Shown piece after piece: positions 51,480-59,406 of a stretch of DNA of 64,000 nucleotides. Source of the stretch: Microlunatus speluncae (GTDB taxonomy: Bacteria; Actinomycetota; Actinomycetes; Propionibacteriales; Propionibacteriaceae); contig NZ_VKCZ01000020.1 in NCBI RefSeq assembly GCF_009299835.1, positions 434,001-498,000 on the forward strand, in the 5' to 3' direction. A program made the translations under genes and the position numbers. The notes beneath the pieces were generated by a model. It made no database searches. It was given only the letters and a program-made list of their open reading frames with translations, and was not told the origin of the DNA. Every line of letters begins with the position of its first letter. Within the stretch, counting starts at the first letter, position 1.

Positions 51480-52604
51480 GTGGTACGTCCCCGCCGCGCG
51501 GTGCGCCCACCCATGATCGTCCGGATCGCCCGCATCGGGATCCCGGCCATGGTGGCGGCAGCACTGGCAGCGGGTGTCGCAGTGGCCTTCTGGCCGAAGG
51601 CGGAATCGGTGACCGCAGAGCCACCGCTCCCCTCGGCCGCCAGCCCACTGACCGGCACCCGAGAGGACCGGCCCGACCGGAGCACCGACCGACCGTCGAC
51701 TCCGCCGACTCGGGATCAAACTGCGGACAAGAAGGCTAAGGAGGAAGCGGCCAAGAAGGCTGCGGCGGAGAAGGCCGCGGCGGAGAAGGCCAAGAAGGAC
51801 GCCGCCAAGAAGAAGGCGGAAGCCCAGGAGAAGGAATCGGGCGACGACTCCGAGGGAGCGGGGTCGCAAAAGTCCGACGGTGACGATGCCAAGAAGGAAT
51901 CGGACACCGGCTCGGAGGAGAAGTCGGGGGACTCGGGATCCGAGAAGGACGCCGGGGACACGTACCGGGCGCCGACTGATTGGGAGGTCGTCGGCGACCG
52001 GTACGTGACAACGGCGCTCAACCTGCGCGTGCAGCCGTCGTCCGACGGCGAGATCGTGAAGGTGTTGCCCGAGGGCGAGAAGGTCGAGGCCACCTCGACC
52101 AAGGAGGGCGACTACACCCTCGTGATCTACTCCGACGACCCGCGCTGGCTCGCCACCGAATACCTGTCCAAGACCAAGCCCGAGCCGCGGGAGGACGACA
52201 GCGACTCCTCCGGGAGCGACGAGTTCTCGATGGAACCGTGCCCCAGCGGCTCGAAGATGGAAGAGGGCCTGACCGAAGACGGCATCCGGGTGCACCGGGC
52301 CATCTGTCACCAGTTCCCCTCGGTCAAGGACTACGGCGGCGTCCGGTCCGCGGCGTACGGCTACCACGGCTCCGGCCGCGCGGTCGACGCCATGGTGGAC
52401 GGCGATCTCGGCTGGGAGGTGGCTCGCTGGGTCCGCGCCAACGCCAAGAAACTCGGCGTGATGGAGGTCATCCACGCGCAGAAGATCTGGACGGTGCAGC
52501 GGAGCAGCGAGGGCTGGCGTTCGATGGAGGACCGGGGCTCGGCCACGGCCAACCATTACGACCACGTCCACGTGTCGGTCTATGGTTCGTCCGGCACCGG
52601 CTAG
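51480..52604 (+). CDS. secreted/membrane-anchored protein with SH3b and ARB_07466-like domain
   Basis: 374 residues from a GTG with AGGAGG. An N-terminal membrane segment (IGIPAMVAAALAAGVAVAFW) is followed by a long Lys/Ala/Glu-rich linker (about 65-150) with Lys/Glu runs. An SH3b domain lies about 165-235 (TTALNLRVQPSSDGEIVKVL, DDPRWLATEYL), and the C-terminus (VRSAAYGYHGSGRAVDAMVD, HAQKIWTVQRSSEGWRSMED, HYDHVHVSVYG) resembles the ARB_07466/peptidase-like domain with HYDHVHVS. Probably cell-wall associated; enzymatic activity unproven. Confidence 0.8.
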   Translation: MVRPRRAVRPPMIVRIARIGIPAMVAAALAAGVAVAFWPKAESVTAEPPLPSAASPLTGTREDRPDRSTDRPSTPPTRDQTADKKAKEEAAKKAAAEKAAAEKAKKDAAKKKAEAQEKESGDDSEGAGSQKSDGDDAKKESDTGSEEKSGDSGSEKDAGDTYRAPTDWEVVGDRYVTTALNLRVQPSSDGEIVKVLPEGEKVEATSTKEGDYTLVIYSDDPRWLATEYLSKTKPEPREDDSDSSGSDEFSMEPCPSGSKMEEGLTEDGIRVHRAICHQFPSVKDYGGVRSAAYGYHGSGRAVDAMVDGDLGWEVARWVRANAKKLGVMEVIHAQKIWTVQRSSEGWRSMEDRGSATANHYDHVHVSVYGSSGTG

Positions 52605-52630
52605 TCGCGGACGCTCTGGCAGGTCTGAAT

Positions 52631-52697
52631 CCGAAGACCTCCGGGACGGCGTGGGTGATCACACACCCAGGCTCGTCACCGGGGGTCTTCGGCTTTT
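52631..52697. terminator. long hairpin at the convergent 3' ends
   Basis: ccgaagacctccgg (52631-52644) pairs with ccgggggtcttcgg (52679-52692) with one mismatch, then cttttcc. An inner gtgggtg/cacaccc stem lies between. It follows the SH3b gene and overlaps the 3' end of the sigma-factor gene, so it may stop both. Confidence 0.7.
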
Positions 52698-53974
52698 CCT
52701 GGTGGCGTGGTCAGCTCGGCCAGGCGGTCGAACAGGAAGCGGCGCTCGGCCTCGTTGTCGGCCAGCCGCAGCGCCTCCCGATACAGCGGTACGGCCTCGT
52801 CGGTCCGCCCCAGCCGGCGCAGCAGGTCGGCCCGGATCGCCGGCAGATAGCGATAGCCCGCCAGCCGAGGATCGGCAGCCAGCCGGTCGACCTCGCGCAG
52901 GGCGGCCGCCGGGCCGTCGACCATGGCGACCGCGACCGCCCGGTTCAGCGCGACGACCGGTGACGGCCAGCCGGCGAGCAGCGCGTCGTAGAGCTCGACG
53001 ATCTGCGGCCAGTCGGTCTCGGCGTAGCTCGGCGCGCTGGCGTGCAGGGCCGCGATCGCCGCCTGCAGTGCATACCGGCCGGGGCGGCCGCCACGCAGGG
53101 CCTCGACGATGAGCCGGTCGGCGGCCGTGATCGCCTCCCGATCCCACAAGGTCCGGTCCTGATCCTCGAGCAGCACCAGCCGTCCGTCGGGGGTCGTCCG
53201 GCCGGATCGCCGGGCGTGGTTGACCGTGATCAGGGCGAGCAGCCCGGTCACCTCGCGCTCGTCCGGCATCAGGTCGCGCAGCAGCCGGGCCAACTCCAGG
53301 GCGCGGACCGCGAGGTCGGTCCGGGCCAGGTCCGATCCCGACGGGGCGGTGTGCCCGGTGGTGAACAGCAGATAGATCACCGACAGCGCCGCGGTCAGCC
53401 GATCCGGCAGCTCTGCCGCCGTCGGCATCCGGAACGGGATCCGGGCGGTGGTGATCTTCTTCTTCGCCCGGGTGATCCGGGCCGCCATCGTCGACTCGGA
53501 GACCAGGAACGCGCGGGCGACGTCGGACGTGCTCACGCCGCAGACCAGCCGCAACGTCAGCGCCACCTGTGCCTCGGCAGCCAGGGCCGGATGGCAGCAG
53601 AGGAAGATCAGCCGCAGCCGGTCGTCCTGGACCGGATCCTCGGCGACCGCGGGCTCGGTGTCGTCTGCCGTCTCGGCCGGGTCGGTCTCGGGCTCGACCA
53701 GCAGGTGCAGCTTCGAGCGCAGGGTGCGGGCCCGACGCAACGCGTCCAGCGCGTTGTGCCGGGCCGCCGTGGTGAGCCAGGCGCCGGGACGATCGGGAAC
53801 GCCGATCCGGGTCCACGCGGCCAGCGCGTCGGCGTAGGCGTCCTGCACGCATTCCTCCGCGAGATCGAGGTCCCGGGTGACCCGCACCGTCGAGGCGAGC
53901 ACGGCGGCCCACTCCCGACGGTGCGCGTCGGCGACGGCCCGGCGGACCGTCGCCTCCTCCTGGACCGGCCTCAC
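52676..53974 (-). CDS. ECF42-type RNA polymerase sigma factor
   Basis: 432 residues. Sigma region 2 ECVQDAYADALAAWTRIGVP, DRPGAWLTTAARHNALDALR; region 4 LRLIFLCCHPALAAEAQVAL, TLRLVCGVSTSDVARAFLVS, ESTMAARITRAKKKITTARI. A long C-terminal helical/TPR-like domain (about 230-430) replaces an anti-sigma factor, typical of ECF42. Its start overlaps the stop of the DGPF (YCII) gene by four bases, and ECF42 factors are known to sit next to DGPF proteins. GTG start. Confidence 0.92.
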   Translation of the reverse strand: MRPVQEEATVRRAVADAHRREWAAVLASTVRVTRDLDLAEECVQDAYADALAAWTRIGVPDRPGAWLTTAARHNALDALRRARTLRSKLHLLVEPETDPAETADDTEPAVAEDPVQDDRLRLIFLCCHPALAAEAQVALTLRLVCGVSTSDVARAFLVSESTMAARITRAKKKITTARIPFRMPTAAELPDRLTAALSVIYLLFTTGHTAPSGSDLARTDLAVRALELARLLRDLMPDEREVTGLLALITVNHARRSGRTTPDGRLVLLEDQDRTLWDREAITAADRLIVEALRGGRPGRYALQAAIAALHASAPSYAETDWPQIVELYDALLAGWPSPVVALNRAVAVAMVDGPAAALREVDRLAADPRLAGYRYLPAIRADLLRRLGRTDEAVPLYREALRLADNEAERRFLFDRLAELTTPPGKAEDPR

Positions 53975-54312
53975 ACCACTTGGAAGTCGAACAGCGGCCG
54001 GACTTCGACGCCGCCGGCCACGATCGGCGTCAGCCTGGCCAGCTCGAGCGCGTGATCGAGGTCGCGGGCCTCGAGCAGGAAGATGCCGGCGATCGCCTCC
54101 TTGCTCTCGATGAACGGGCCGTCGGTCACCAGGTCGCCGCGGAGCGAGGTCGAGGTGCTGGTCGGCTCGAAGGCCAGCCCGGCATAGATCCGGCCGCCCT
54201 GCTCGGCCACCCGGTCGGGCAGCGCCTCATGCGCCGCCATCACCTCGGGCGGGATGTCCGCCACCCCGCCCGGGGTCTCCTGCTCGTACATGAACACTGC
54301 GTACTGAGGCAT
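53971..54312 (-). CDS. YCII/DGPF-domain protein
   Basis: 113 residues. PQYAVFMYEQETPGGVADIP, then VTDGPFIESKEAIAGIFLLE with the DGPF motif, then ARDLDHALELARLTPIVAGG. YCII fold of unknown activity, possibly a ligand binding or sensing protein linked to the ECF42 factor; it overlaps that gene by four bases and follows the DHFR-like gene on the same strand. Confidence 0.92.
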   Translation of the reverse strand: MPQYAVFMYEQETPGGVADIPPEVMAAHEALPDRVAEQGGRIYAGLAFEPTSTSTSLRGDLVTDGPFIESKEAIAGIFLLEARDLDHALELARLTPIVAGGVEVRPLFDFQVV

Positions 54313-54324
54313 CTGTCGCTCCCG

Positions 54325-54948
54325 TCAGTTGTCGAACTCGGCGCCGTAGAAGCCGGTACGAAGCTCGCCGGCGCGGCGGTAGGTGCTCATCGTGACACCG
54401 TTGGCGGTGGTCCTGGTCTCGACCAGGCCGAGGCTGCGCGGCATCGTCCCGGCGCCGAACAGGCGCTTGCCCGAGCCGATCAGCACCGGAAACACCTTCA
54501 GCTCGAGCTCGTCGACCAGATCGTGCCGGAGCAACGTCTGGATCAGGTCGATGCTGCCGTGCACGTGGATCTCACCCTCGCCCGGCTGCCGCTTGAGCTC
54601 GGCCACCGCTTCGCCGACGTCACCGGTCAGTACGGTCGAGTTGTGCCACTCCGCGGTCTGCACGGTCCGCGACGCGACGTACTTCGGAATCTTGTTCCAG
54701 CGGGCGGCGACCGGGTTGTCGTCGCCGACCAGCGGCCAGCTCGCGGCGAAGATGTCGTACGTCCTGCGGCCCAGCAGCAGCGCGCCGACCCGTTCGAGGC
54801 CGGCGCCGCTCTCGGCCAGCATCTCGTCGATGTACGGCACCATCCAGCCGCCGTGCTCGAATCCGCCGTCCCGATCCTCGTCGGGCCCGCCGGGCGCCTG
54901 CATCACTCCGTCGAGCGAGCTGAACGCCGCGACCACCAGTTTGCGCAT
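54325..54948 (-). CDS. dihydrofolate reductase-fold protein (RibD C-terminal type)
   Basis: 207 residues. RKLVVAAFSSLDGVMQAPGG, GALLLGRRTYDIFAASWPLV, LKRQPGEGEIHVHGSIDLIQ and ELELKVFPVLIGSGKRLFGA are the usual family segments. First gene of a three-gene unit with YCII and the ECF42 factor (12-base gap). It would bind NADPH; the substrate is unknown. A second family member lies at 30428-31030. Confidence 0.9.
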   Translation of the reverse strand: MRKLVVAAFSSLDGVMQAPGGPDEDRDGGFEHGGWMVPYIDEMLAESGAGLERVGALLLGRRTYDIFAASWPLVGDDNPVAARWNKIPKYVASRTVQTAEWHNSTVLTGDVGEAVAELKRQPGEGEIHVHGSIDLIQTLLRHDLVDELELKVFPVLIGSGKRLFGAGTMPRSLGLVETRTTANGVTMSTYRRAGELRTGFYGAEFDN

Positions 54949-55035
54949 CAGATACTCCTTCCCTTCGATTTGGGACTACTACTGAGTCCGGCGAACGGGG
55001 AGTGGAGAATCGACAGCGCGGTGGGGGAGACTTCC

Positions 55036-55917
55036 TCAGGACCGGATGCGCGGTGTGAGTTCGACGGTGATCGGTGGCTCGCCGTACGGCGAATACTGGG
55101 TCACCGTCGTCGCCGGCTGGAGCCTCGGATCGGTCCGGAACCTGTGCTCCAGTTGATCTTCGGCGCTAAGGTCACCGGCGTCGGCGGCCAGCAGCAACCG
55201 GGCGAGCTCGTCGGCGTCGGTGTCGGTGATCCCGGCCGCGACGTCGTCCCAGAGCAGCGCCTCGTGCCCCTGCCGGTGCAGGAACTCCATGATCACGTAC
55301 GTCCGGACGAAGCCCGCACCGGACAGCTCGGTATCCCGGGCGACGCCGTAGTTCGTAGGGTCCAGTCGGCCGGCGCGACAACCGGTCCAGACCTCGGCGG
55401 CGGTCTCGAAGAGCTCACCTTCACCGGTCGGCAGGTCGCGGATGTCGAACGACCGGGTCCCCGGCGCGAGCTCGGGATCGAACCGCTGCCACCGGCTGCC
55501 GTTCCACCAGTCGGCGACGACATGATCACCGCGGAAAGTGGGATCGGAGCCGGAATCGAAGTAGCCGGTGAAGCCGACCCGACTCCGGGCCGGGACGCCC
55601 CGCTCCCGCAGTGCCGCGACCGCGAGCAGGACATGATCACGACAGCACCCTGCCACCCGGTCGTCGGGCGGTCGCGGTGTCAGCAGCGAGCCGGGGTGCC
55701 GTTCTTGATCAAGATCCAGGACGGCGGCGACCCAGCGCGAATTGATCTCGCCCCGCCGATCATCCTGAAGCAGGTGCGCCTCGGCACGATAGTGCAGCAC
55801 GAGATTGCTGACCACGAAGGAGATCTCCTCGATCCCGGACAGCTCCCGGAGCAACGCCCCGTGCCGTCCCGGATCGGAGAAGGCAGAGTGTCGAGCCCAT
55901 CGTTCTCGAGTGTCCAT
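55036..55917 (-). CDS. transglutaminase-like domain protein, paralogue 2
   Basis: 293 residues; GGGAGG lies before the ATG. Closely parallels the protein at 26709-27605 throughout: same start (ERWARHSAFSDPGRHGALLR), same triad positions (Cys in RVAGCCRDHVLLAVAALRER, His in RGDHVVADWWNGSRW, Asp in RFDPELAPG) and same C-terminal part. The two are duplicates that have diverged. No signal peptide. Confidence 0.82.
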   Translation of the reverse strand: MDTRERWARHSAFSDPGRHGALLRELSGIEEISFVVSNLVLHYRAEAHLLQDDRRGEINSRWVAAVLDLDQERHPGSLLTPRPPDDRVAGCCRDHVLLAVAALRERGVPARSRVGFTGYFDSGSDPTFRGDHVVADWWNGSRWQRFDPELAPGTRSFDIRDLPTGEGELFETAAEVWTGCRAGRLDPTNYGVARDTELSGAGFVRTYVIMEFLHRQGHEALLWDDVAAGITDTDADELARLLLAADAGDLSAEDQLEHRFRTDPRLQPATTVTQYSPYGEPPITVELTPRIRS

Positions 55918-55975
55918 GAGGCGATCCTCCCTTGATTTCAAGGGACATTTCAGCTCGTACGGAAGAATCGGGTGA

Positions 55976-56772
55976 TCAACGCCGCTGGGACTCGGGACCG
56001 TTGTCGCGAGCGCCGGAACCGTTCCCCGGCTGTTGCCCACGGGCTCGGCGCTGCGCCAAGGCCTGTTGGCCCGCGGCACTGCAGCTCGGGCCGAGGAGCC
56101 CACGGGCAACGTGGATGTCGAGCACGTCGGCGACGTCGGAGGCGGCCTGCTGGACTCGTCGGCTCAACGCCTCGGTGACGGTCGAGCCATCCGGGAGCTG
56201 GTCCAGGGCGGTCCGGAGGTCGCGGAGTTCACCGGTCAGGCGACTGTCGTCGCCGAGCAGCCGGAGCGCTTCGGTCGCGCTCTGCGGCACGGCTCCGGTG
56301 ATCAAAGCGGTCAGCACGCTGCACAGCCGGCCGACCGGCTTCCGTAGCTCGGCCGGGTCTCGGCCGTCGAAGTAGCCATGATCGAAGTAGGTCGCCAGGA
56401 CCAGCAACGACTCCCGCCGGCCTGGTCCCGGGTGCGTGGTGGCGGCGTCGTATCCCACGCGAATCCGCTGAGCCGGTGTGACTTCCGCAGATCGCGGGTC
56501 GGCGGCGAACCGGTCGGCGTCGATCACCTTCAGATCGACCTGGTCCTGCCAGGGCTGCGCAGCGAGGGCCACCCCACATTCCTGTTGCGCTGCCAGGTCT
56601 GTGGCACCCTCGGCGCCCGAGCACAGTCCGAGGACGTCGATGTCGCTCGACGGCCCGGCTTCGCCGCGAGCCTGGCTGCCGTGCAGGAACGGCCCAGGCG
56701 GCTCGACTCGAAGCGAACGGTCACCGGCGCCAACAATCGGGCCAACTCCGTGATCAAGGTCGTGTCCGCCAT
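55976..56772 (-). pseudogene. nucleotidyltransferase (MNT/KNTase type), frameshifted
   Basis: From ATG at 56772 the frame reads MADTTLITELARLLAPVTVR, but the signature FLHGSQARGEAGPSSDIDVL (GSxARGE...SDIDV) is only in the next frame, with no usable start, and that frame continues to 55976 (AAQPWQDQVDLKVIDADRFA, DHGYFDGRDPAELRKPVGRL). The two frames meet near 56700-56725; one missing base would join them. Either a recent frameshift mutation or a sequencing error. It is a solitary nucleotidyltransferase-like protein of unknown role. Confidence 0.6.
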
Positions 56773-57362
56773 CTCGGCCGAGAGTACCAACCGTCCGTCG
56801 CGGTGCCGTTGCGGTCGCTGAGCCCTAGCCTCGATCTCTCATGATCTTGGTTCGGGTTCGGTGTTCAAGGGCCGTTGGTCCGAGGTGTCGCGGTCAGAGG
56901 TGTGAGAAGTCGCCGCCAACGATCCACGGAGCCCGGACTGCGGGGCCGCGGCTGGTTTGCGCGTCGAGTGGGACTGTGTCCCGGCCGTCCGGCGCCGCTC
57001 GAGCCGGGTGCCGTCTCACTCGACGACCTCATCCAGCCGCACCGGCACAAATCGGGACCGCAACGCGCCGTGGGACCGGAAATCGCCAGGTGGGACCGGG
57101 TTGCGCCCCCGATTTGTGACGGTGCGTCGTCAGGACGGCTGCCTCGTCTACACAGGGAGTGCCTCGGTCGGCTCCTCGGGGCCGCCGACCATCCCGCTTG
57201 TCTCTTCGGGAGCGGCCGCAGTTCGTTGGCCCGAGACGTGCCTTCGCGCCAGTTGTCCACAGGGTGCGATCGCTCGGGCGCGGCTGTGGGCAACGTCCGT
57301 CGATTCTCCATGAAATATGGGATTCTCTGGTATTCGCCTGTCTGTTCGAATATGATGTGATC
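56773..57362. other. 590-bp intergenic region with repeat
   Basis: Mostly the second copy of the 280-bp dispersed repeat (56839-57125). From 57126 to 57362 I see an inverted gttgtccacag/ctgtgggcaac pair (about 57250-57290) and, at the end, an AT-rich stretch with the promoter-like word TATGAT; no gene. Confidence 0.6.
56839..57125 (+). repeat. dispersed repeat of about 280 bp, copy 2
   Basis: Begins catgatcttggttcgggttc, has gcggggccgcggctggtttg in the middle, and ends with cacaaatcgggaccgcaac (57046-57064) facing gttgcgcccccgatttgtg (57100-57118). Both inner and flanking words match 22934-23209; the arms have two mismatches here. Confidence 0.8.
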
Positions 57363-57363
57363 A
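57351..57363 (+). promoter_or_regulatory. -10-like box giving a leaderless start
   Basis: TATGAT (57351-57356) lies seven bases before the ATG of the DUF222/HNH gene, where transcription would start at or next to the start codon. There is no Shine-Dalgarno. Confidence 0.5.
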
Positions 57364-59303
57364 TGGACTCGGGGACCACCACAGACACCACGCCGGTCGA
57401 GCATGCGCTCGGCGGCGTGGAGGTCGCGGTTGCCGAGTTGATCACCGTGCTACGGCAGGGCGGGCTTGATCATCATGATCAGGCCGGGCTGCTGACCCTG
57501 CTGGATCGGGCCGAGACCGTGCGGAAGCAGTGGCAGGCCGTCGACGCCGAGATCCTGGCGGTCTGTCGGGACCGGGGGATCGCGGAACGGGAATGCCAGC
57601 GATCGATGGCGAAGGTGTTGGAACGGCGCTGTCTGATCAATCCGGGTGAGGCCCGGCAGCGGGTGAAGGCGGCCGAGGCGGTCGGGCCGCGGGAAACGCC
57701 GACCGGGATGCCGTTGCCCCGGCTGCGTGACCAGGTCGGTGCCGCGATGGTGGTCGGGGTGATCGCGGCCCAGCAGGTCGCGCTGGTCAACGACACCCTC
57801 GAACAGCTGGACCAGGCCGGGATCGAGCCCGAGCTGGTCGGGCAGGTCGAGACCGAACTCGTCGAACACTGCCGCCAGTACGGGCCCAAAGAGCTGAAAC
57901 AGCTCTGCCAGAAATACCTCGACACCTATGATCCCGACGGGCCCGAACCCAACGAGCAACGCAACGCTGAGCGGCGGTCGTGGCGGATGCACACCACTCG
58001 GTCCGGAGCCGTCGTCGGGGAATTCCGACTGACCCCGGAAACCGGAGCCAAAGCCCAAGCGATCTTCTCCTCCCTGGCCGACCTCCGCGCCAACACCACC
58101 GGCCGCACCGCTGGCGGCACCGCCGGCGGGAAGGTCGCCAAGGACCCCCGCAGCCACGGACAACGCATGCACGACGCCTTCGACGACCTCTGCTCCCGCC
58201 TCCTCCGAGCCGGCGGCCTCCCCGACTCCGGCGGCACCCCAGCCACCGTGATCGTCACCATCGACCAGATCGACCTACTCAACGACCTCGCCGAAGCCGG
58301 ACTGTTCAAACCCACCAGCGCCACAGCCGGGTTCGAGGTCCCGTTCAGCGGCACGTGCCCGACCTGCGGCCAACAACCGTCGCAGACCGCGCCGGCCTCG
58401 CCGCCCCGAACCGGTGATCACGACCCCAACCGGACCCAGACCCGTGCGCAAGATCAGGAGCGGAAGCAAGAGCAGCAACGTGATCCGGTGGCGCGGTCGC
58501 AAGACCTGCAGCCAGAACAGGCAGCTCGGGACCTAGAGCAAGAGCCGGCGCCGGGAAGACAGGAGCGGGCCGAGCAGGGCGAGCAGGAGCGGGCCGAGCA
58601 GGGCGAGCAGGAGCGGGCCGAGCAGGGCGAGCAGGAGCAGGGAGAGCGGGGAGTGCGGGAGCAGGGAGAGCGGGGAGTGCGGGAGGAGGCGCCTGTTCGT
58701 TCCCTGAGCCTGTCGAAGGGCAAGCCCGATGCTCCCGCCCCTTCGAAAAGATCGAGAACCGAAGATCATCCGGCCTGCCCTTCGACAAGCTCAGGGAACG
58801 AACACGCACACCCCGGGCCCCGACGGCCGGGACGGGTCAGACGGTCCCGACCGAGACACGGCATCACCAGCCACGGCATCCACCTCACCGTGCCCGAACT
58901 GCTCCGACTGGCCGGCGAAGCCGAGATCTACCCCGTCGTGCTCACCAACCACGGCAAACTCCTCGACTTCGGCCGCACCCGCCGAGTCGCGAACAAGCAC
59001 CAGACCCTTGCGTTGATCGCCCGCGACGGCGGCTGCTCCTTCCCCGGCTGCCAACACCCACCCGAATGGTGCGAACGCCACCACATCCTGCCCTGGCACC
59101 AGAACGGCCTCACCAACCTGCGCAACCTGACCCTGTTGTGTTCCTACCACCACCGCCACTTCCTCGACTGCGGCTGGCAGGTCCGACTGAACGATGACGG
59201 TCTGCCGGAATGGATCCCACCCCACTACCTCGACCCCGCCCAGACACCCATGATCAACAACCGGATCCTCGCCCGGATCCACCAATCGCCACTCTTGACG
59301 TGA
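57363..59303 (+). CDS. DUF222 / HNH endonuclease (13E12 repeat family) with repeat-bearing linker
   Basis: 646 residues. DUF222 domain about 20-330 (LTLLDRAETVRKQWQAVDAE, RTAGGTAGGKVAKDPRSHGQ, RMHDAFDDLCSRLLRAG), a CPTCG pair, then a low-complexity Gln/Glu/Arg linker (about 360-470) with tandem 24-bp repeats (ERAEQGEQ three times), and the C-terminal HNH nuclease: CSFPGCQHPPEWCERHHILP, WHQNGLTNLRNLTLLCSYHH. The linker also contains two opposed REP-like repeat units (58695-58720, 58778-58804) translated as RSLSLSKGK and PSTSSGNE. Family members are common, often multicopy, in actinobacteria. Confidence 0.9.
   Translation: MDSGTTTDTTPVEHALGGVEVAVAELITVLRQGGLDHHDQAGLLTLLDRAETVRKQWQAVDAEILAVCRDRGIAERECQRSMAKVLERRCLINPGEARQRVKAAEAVGPRETPTGMPLPRLRDQVGAAMVVGVIAAQQVALVNDTLEQLDQAGIEPELVGQVETELVEHCRQYGPKELKQLCQKYLDTYDPDGPEPNEQRNAERRSWRMHTTRSGAVVGEFRLTPETGAKAQAIFSSLADLRANTTGRTAGGTAGGKVAKDPRSHGQRMHDAFDDLCSRLLRAGGLPDSGGTPATVIVTIDQIDLLNDLAEAGLFKPTSATAGFEVPFSGTCPTCGQQPSQTAPASPPRTGDHDPNRTQTRAQDQERKQEQQRDPVARSQDLQPEQAARDLEQEPAPGRQERAEQGEQERAEQGEQERAEQGEQEQGERGVREQGERGVREEAPVRSLSLSKGKPDAPAPSKRSRTEDHPACPSTSSGNEHAHPGPRRPGRVRRSRPRHGITSHGIHLTVPELLRLAGEAEIYPVVLTNHGKLLDFGRTRRVANKHQTLALIARDGGCSFPGCQHPPEWCERHHILPWHQNGLTNLRNLTLLCSYHHRHFLDCGWQVRLNDDGLPEWIPPHYLDPAQTPMINNRILARIHQSPLLT
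58567..58648 (+). repeat. 24-bp tandem repeats in the linker
   Basis: gagcgggccgagcagggcgagcag repeated three times in frame (encoding ERAEQGEQ), followed by two related 24-base units gagagcggggagtgcgggag (plus cagg). Confidence 0.8.
58695..58804 (+). repeat. two opposed REP-like units inside a coding region
   Basis: gttcgttccctgagcctgtcg then aaggg (58695-58720) faces cccttcgacaagctcaggga then acgaac (58778-58804). Same family as the intergenic units at 9.2, 33.1 and 36.9 kb, here kept in frame. A degenerate third piece cttcgaaaagatcgagaacc lies between them. Confidence 0.8.
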
Positions 59304-59406
59304 GGCGCGGAGACTGTCCCGTACGGGCCGGTACGAGTTCCGCTCCCGACCAGCTTGGAGGGCAGTGCCCAAGAAGGTCATTTACCGCATGATCGACTTC
59401 GACAGG

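Noticed and set aside
51347..51480. Riboswitch (cyclic-di-AMP ydaO type) before the SH3b gene
   Set aside because: The leader after the terminator is only about 95 bases, too short for that aptamer, and I could not match its conserved core.
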